DNA from: a virus
DNA: 34,839 nt
IMG/VR virus record: IMGVR_UViG_3300027896_002498
Span: 1 to 34,839 of that record
Direction: 5' to 3' (one strand)
Shown here: positions 32,137-34,839 of the stretch, piece after piece
How the letters are laid out: each line of letters starts with the position of its first letter
Position numbering within the stretch: position 1 is the first letter of the stretch
Notes under the pieces: model-generated
What the model was told of the DNA's origin: nothing
Database searches by the model: none
What the model saw: only the letters and a program-made list of their open reading frames with translations
Position numbers and translations under genes: made by a program

Positions 32137-32603
32137 TACTCCCCTAACTTTTCGTCAATCAGCCGCCACTCGTCCGAAGCCTCAAGCATTTGGATAATAT
32201 CCCAAACCTCGCGCTCGGAAAGTCTTTGCTCTTCCAAAAAGAACATAAGGAACTGAATTACCAGATATTCATTTTCTGCTTGCGCTTGATTATAAAGTGC
32301 TTCAATGGCTTCGGTAGTCTTTTGTTCGGCAGCATAGGCATTCTTGAAATAATCGGGTAATTCTCCAACTATTCCATCAATTTTCCGAATTGAATCGTAA
32401 ATTGGAGTGATATTGCGGTCTACCAGGAACGAGGCAACCTTATCGGCATGGGAAGTCTCGTCATTTGAAGACTTACGCATGAACTTAGCCGAGCCACCCC
32501 AGCCTTCATTTTCCAGTTCATCCGCCATTGACCGATAGACGGCGGAATTGGTTCTTTCCAAAGTCAACTGCTGTTGTAACAAAGTTTCAACTAATGCGAA
32601 CAT
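32136..32603 (-). CDS. Ferritin (non-haem, FtnA-like)
   Basis: 155 residues. ATG 32603 follows the upstream stop at once (TAATATG) and has GGAGGT; an in-frame ATG at 32624 lies inside that gene. The four-helix bundle aligns with E. coli FtnA nearly without gaps. Ferroxidase ligands are at E16, E49, H52, E93 and Q126, each one position before FtnA E17, E50, H53, E94 and Q127. Tyr23 is also kept. The third iron site is partly lost: FtnA E129 and E130 correspond to Leu128 and Ser129. The product should oxidise Fe(II) and may form a 24-mer cage, though cage formation cannot be judged here. It sits in the packaging operon, directly before the small terminase, which is unusual for a phage. Confidence 0.87.
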   Translation of the reverse strand: MFALVETLLQQQLTLERTNSAVYRSMADELENEGWGGSAKFMRKSSNDETSHADKVASFLVDRNITPIYDSIRKIDGIVGELPDYFKNAYAAEQKTTEAIEALYNQAQAENEYLVIQFLMFFLEEQRLSEREVWDIIQMLEASDEWRLIDEKLGE

Positions 32604-32604
32604 A

Positions 32605-33156
32605 TTACCTCCACTTACTGACATTTTGAGTTCTTACTTCGTCGGGAAATTCAACAACCCATCCCAAACTTTCAAGAGCCTTGACTATATCGCCATCGTG
32701 CCTTGCAATGAATTCGGCTGGATTAGCGGTATAACTGTGTGCGTCATCATAAATTTTTTCAATGTGCCTGTTTGCCATTTTCCTATCCTCGACTGTTTCA
32801 TGGATAAGATTAAAGGCGGCTTCGTCCAAATGCAAGTCACTCAACCAGTAGTTATTATAATCCAATAAGGGCCATGGATAACGGCTGTGATTAGCTCCCT
32901 CTGTCAAGTCTTGCCACACATTTGTCCTCATGGAGGCAAAGTCTACGATATAGGCAATTATGGGGTCGCCATCCGGGTCTGTTCCTTGCATATAAACACA
33001 AATTCGAGGATCGTGGTCTTTCAGCCACATCCAGTTAGCTTTATTGGGGTCTGGGTTTATTTGAGGTGGCATGGGTTCAAACTCAGCCACCTTACGATGG
33101 ATTATATTCTTAGACCTTAGTGCGCTGGATGGAGTAATTAATACAGGGACTTTCAT
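32605..33156 (-). CDS. Hypothetical protein, 183 residues
   Basis: ATG 33156 has no ribosome site (CTCCTCC precedes it), but TATAAT stands exactly 7 nt upstream, as for the portal gene. The protein is alpha/beta with many Trp and Asp (NKANWMWLKDHDPRICVYM; IAYIVDFASMRTNVW), and the C-terminal part (YDDAHSYTANPAEFIARHDGDIVKALESLGW) is helical. No catalytic motif recognised. It leads the ferritin-terminase run and probably shares its transcript. Confidence 0.68.
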   Translation of the reverse strand: MKVPVLITPSSALRSKNIIHRKVAEFEPMPPQINPDPNKANWMWLKDHDPRICVYMQGTDPDGDPIIAYIVDFASMRTNVWQDLTEGANHSRYPWPLLDYNNYWLSDLHLDEAAFNLIHETVEDRKMANRHIEKIYDDAHSYTANPAEFIARHDGDIVKALESLGWVVEFPDEVRTQNVSKWR

Positions 33157-33163
33157 GGAGGAG

Positions 33164-33169
33164 ATTATA
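33164..33169 (-). promoter_or_regulatory. -10 element of a leaderless-type promoter
   Basis: Minus-strand TATAAT at 33169-33164 is followed by 7 nt (CTCCTCC) and ATG 33156, the same spacing as at the portal gene. The -35 is weak (TATCAA at 17 nt). Would start the ferritin-terminase transcript at the initiator codon. Confidence 0.5.
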
Positions 33170-33174
33170 CACTC

Positions 33175-33543
33175 TTATGCACCTTTTTGATATGCTGGAA
33201 TTACGCCGCCGCCCCGTTTATTAAACGCGTAATTTTTGTGTAGCATATTGTGATGTTCTGGACAAACATACACCACTTCGCCCCATCTTTCGTCCCCCAA
33301 GTGCTTATAGGTCAAGTGGTGGCAGTTTAGGTTGTGTCCATTATGGGCACACCCATTTACTTCACAAGTCCAATTAGCCTGACTACCAATATAATTTCTG
33401 ACTTCCTGCCAATGATCTGATTTCAAATACCCATGATATTCAGACTTACTTTCACGGGGACGAAACACCCAATCAGTTACCAGGAGAGCGACAATGGCAG
33501 AGAACGTATTCTGCCATCCAAAACCACCTCTGTATCTTCTCAT
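33175..33543 (-). CDS. HNH endonuclease
   Basis: 122 residues; ATG 33543 overlaps the upstream stop (ATGA). The HNH zinc-finger core is intact: C60-EVNG-C65, H75-H76 in LNCHHLTYKHLG, C94 and H97-H98 in VCPEHHNMLH. In many HK97-type cos phages an HNH protein works with terminase in DNA cleavage; here it is upstream of the terminases, separated by two genes. It could equally be a free-standing homing nuclease. The N-terminus is basic. Confidence 0.8.
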   Translation of the reverse strand: MRRYRGGFGWQNTFSAIVALLVTDWVFRPRESKSEYHGYLKSDHWQEVRNYIGSQANWTCEVNGCAHNGHNLNCHHLTYKHLGDERWGEVVYVCPEHHNMLHKNYAFNKRGGGVIPAYQKGA

Positions 33544-33950
33544 TTCAACTCCTCTATAGAACAATAAACAGGTATGCCATTTTTGTTCGCATATTCAACT
33601 TCTGCATCGGCTCCACTACTCTTTCCAGGTAATCTCAATAATCCATCACACTTACTGAGCCAGTTCAGGTCATAGTTCAACCAGAACTCATACTCATGCG
33701 GAGCGATCAGGTGCCAGAACAAAGTAAGATGCGGGATGTAGGGAATTAATTCCAATTTTACCAATTCTTCCGCCGCCAGAACTGAATTCCTGACATTAAT
33801 TACCGTATCGCCATTGGAATAGGGACCAGCAATATAGATATATCGTTTATCCTTAGCAAATGCATCGGGGAATTTCTCAAGAAGAAGCCTTTTCTTGAAT
33901 TCATCAAATGTTTCTAATTTCTCTGTAGCCAAAAAATCCGGTAATGTCAT
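33540..33950 (-). CDS. DUF4406 / nucleoside 2-deoxyribosyltransferase-like protein
   Basis: 136 residues. IYIAGPYSNGD (~38-48), a helix of VRNSVLAAEELVKL, IPHLTLFWH, and CDGLLRLPGKSSGADAEVEYA make the full signature of this family, whose relatives cleave or transfer the base of (deoxy)nucleosides. The catalytic-type Glu in the GADAEVE segment is present. In phages these proteins likely act in nucleotide salvage. The N-terminal ~30 residues are an extra charged helix. Confidence 0.8.
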   Translation of the reverse strand: MTLPDFLATEKLETFDEFKKRLLLEKFPDAFAKDKRYIYIAGPYSNGDTVINVRNSVLAAEELVKLELIPYIPHLTLFWHLIAPHEYEFWLNYDLNWLSKCDGLLRLPGKSSGADAEVEYANKNGIPVYCSIEELK

Positions 33951-33951
33951 C

Positions 33952-34122
33952 TCACCACCATCCTAATACATGCCCAGCTAATAATATATACAGAGTAGTC
34001 CCCACCAATGTCTCTATATTCTTCGGCCTCTTCGTCGTAATTACCGAGAATATCAAATAAATAAGATTAATTACCCCAAGAGCTATAGCCAACCACGCTG
34101 CGACTAGTAATACGATGTTCAT
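33952..34122 (-). CDS. Small two-helix membrane protein
   Basis: 56 residues from ATG 34122, with GAGGAG upstream and an ATGA overlap with the previous gene. Two hydrophobic helices (IVLLVAAWLAIALGVINLIYLIF-type, then GTTLYILLAGHVLGWW) are joined by a short basic loop (TTKRPKN). No family recognised; holin-like size but no lysis gene is nearby. Confidence 0.62.
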   Translation of the reverse strand: MNIVLLVAAWLAIALGVINLIYLIFSVITTKRPKNIETLVGTTLYILLAGHVLGWW

Positions 34123-34424
34123 TTTTTCTCCTCTTCTCCCAGAAGACCGTCCAGTTTCATCATTTTTATATGGAATAAGTTAATTGGTTGACAATTTTCC
34201 CCATGAGAACTATATCCAGCGGCAACTGCCATAGCATTTGCAATAAACGGGATAACATCTTGTAATTGCTCAACGTCTAAATCAAGTCCAAACCTGTCAT
34301 CAAGCACAATATCCCACTTGGTAGACTGCGGATTAGTGGGATGGGCAGTCAAATAGGGCACTTTATACCCATCCACCTCAAGTCTATACTCTTCTAAAAA
34401 TGGCCCAACACAAGTCGTCGTCAT
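34119..34424 (-). CDS. Hypothetical early protein, 101 residues
   Basis: ATG 34424 has a perfect AAAGGAG site; an open extension to 34565 lies in the structured leader and lacks a site, so it was rejected. The protein begins MTTTCVGPFLEEYRLEVDGY, with WDIVLDDRFGLDL and a helix IPFIANAMAVAAGYSSHG, and ends acidic (GLLGEEEKK). First gene after the promoter at 34580-34606. Function unknown. Confidence 0.68.
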   Translation of the reverse strand: MTTTCVGPFLEEYRLEVDGYKVPYLTAHPTNPQSTKWDIVLDDRFGLDLDVEQLQDVIPFIANAMAVAAGYSSHGENCQPINLFHIKMMKLDGLLGEEEKK

Positions 34425-34576
34425 ATTCTTCTCCTTTCGTGTCCTATGATGTGGTCGATAGGGTTCGGCACCTACTAGCTGATCTGTATTGGGAAGATAG
34501 TCAGACCACCATCTTCCGCTAATGTACTCGGTTTCGCTACTCCGAGGGTTTGCGTGTCCTTCCACGCCGCAACCAC
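34425..34576 (-). ncRNA. Structured 5' leader of the early/packaging operon
   Basis: Between the predicted start (~34576) and ATG 34424 the minus-strand RNA can form successive hairpins: GCGTG/CACGC, CTCGG/CCGAG, GGAAGAT/ATCTTCC (7 bp) and GGT..CGA/TCG..ACC. No tRNA, tmRNA or known riboswitch is recognised. It may regulate transcription or translation of the operon. Confidence 0.4.
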
Positions 34577-34577
34577 A

Positions 34578-34606
34578 AGCATATTATACCACACTTGTTA
34601 TGTCAA
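34578..34606 (-). promoter_or_regulatory. Strong sigma70-type promoter of the minus-strand operon
   Basis: Minus strand: TTGACA (34606-34601), then either TATGCT at 17-nt spacing (34583-34578) or a perfect extended -10 TGGTATAAT (hexamer 34588-34583) at 12 nt. Either way transcription would begin near 34571-34576. The strongest promoter signal in the window. Confidence 0.62.
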
Positions 34607-34837
34607 ATTGATGGAATTTGGGAACTGTAATTTTTCGGATTGGTGCTTTACCCATTTTTGCTTAATCCGTTCCCTAATTTTGGCCAGTGTGCTTAATGGC
34701 ACGGGGTGGTATGTATCCATAAGCATATATGCATGGGCACAAACAAACAAACCATGGCGGGGATCGCCGGGTATAAGCATACCAGTATATGACCTATGGC
34801 CTGCCCCACTAGTATATGCGAGCCGGCTTAATGGCGG
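34598..34837 (-). CDS. Possible C-terminal part of a protein cut by the right edge
   Basis: An open minus-strand frame of 79 codons runs from the window edge to TAA at 34598. An internal ATG at 34780 has no ribosome site. The region also holds several short direct repeats (see findings), and its 3' end overlaps the -35 of the operon promoter. It may be coding or a repeat-rich control region; the sequence alone does not decide. Confidence 0.3.
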   Translation of the reverse strand, partial: PPLSRLAYTSGAGHRSYTGMLIPGDPRHGLFVCAHAYMLMDTYHPVPLSTLAKIRERIKQKWVKHQSEKLQFPNSINLT

Positions 34838-34839
34838 GG

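Noticed and set aside
33175-33543. HNH gene as the cos-cleavage partner of terminase with a definite cos site
   Set aside because: The nuclease core is clear, but no cohesive-end site could be identified, so the packaging type is left open.
33952-34122. Holin
   Set aside because: Two short helices fit many small membrane proteins, and no endolysin or spanin is nearby.
34425-34565. N-terminal extension of the 101-residue gene starting at GTG 34565
   Set aside because: No ribosome site, almost no leader after the predicted start, and strong hairpins in the same stretch; ATG 34424 has a perfect site.
34435-34570. tRNA or tmRNA in the structured leader
   Set aside because: No T-arm/anticodon-arm combination giving a cloverleaf could be built on either strand.

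Overview
The window is a piece of a tailed bacteriophage or prophage genome (Caudoviricetes). A complete HK97-type morphogenesis module runs on the minus strand: small and large terminase, portal, prohead protease/scaffold, major capsid protein, head-tail connectors, tail tube, tail assembly chaperones, tape measure, tail hub, and a fibre that runs off the left edge. No sheath or contractile baseplate gene is visible, and the tape measure is 737 residues, so a long non-contractile (siphovirus-like) tail is most likely. No integrase, repressor, replication or lysis gene was seen, and no tRNA, rRNA or CRISPR array. Many genes start with a GGAG-type Shine-Dalgarno sequence, so the host is a bacterium, but the sequence does not identify it.

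Layout in minus-strand transcription order, from the right edge: a run of short direct repeats; a promoter (about 34580-34606) with a structured leader of about 150 nt; small early genes, a DUF4406/nucleoside deoxyribosyltransferase-like protein and an HNH nuclease (34424-33175); a hypothetical protein and a ferritin (33156-32136); the terminases (32136-30051); a lone plus-strand membrane-protein gene with its own promoter and terminator (29624-30038); portal, two small genes, protease/scaffold fusion and capsid (29596-23856).

The module is then interrupted by about 13.5 kb of surface-sugar genes (23541-10217). The right half (23541-15806) is on the minus strand and holds five glycosyltransferases, an RfbH-like pseudo-enzyme and several small unknown genes. 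The left half (10217-15805) is on the plus strand and holds a thiamine-diphosphate enzyme split over two genes with a third small gene between them, two SDR epimerase/reductases, a remnant of an HNH-AP2 homing endonuclease, a sugar C-methyltransferase and a glycosyltransferase-like protein. The halves converge at 15805/15806 with no spacer. Morphogenesis resumes at 10136 and continues to the left edge.

Nearly all neighbouring genes in both halves of the island and in the structural module overlap by 1-4 nt (ATGA or TAATG), indicating translational coupling. The YerE-like ThDP enzyme, RfbH-like protein, SDRs and C-methyltransferase are families that occur together in bacterial loci making deoxy and branched sugars. 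The inferred job of the island is to make or modify a glycan placed on the virion or the host surface. The most unusual items are the ferritin in the terminase operon, the three-part coupled ThDP enzyme, the lysine-less RfbH homologue, two TATAAT-N7-ATG (leaderless-type) starts, and the position of the glycan island between capsid and connector genes.
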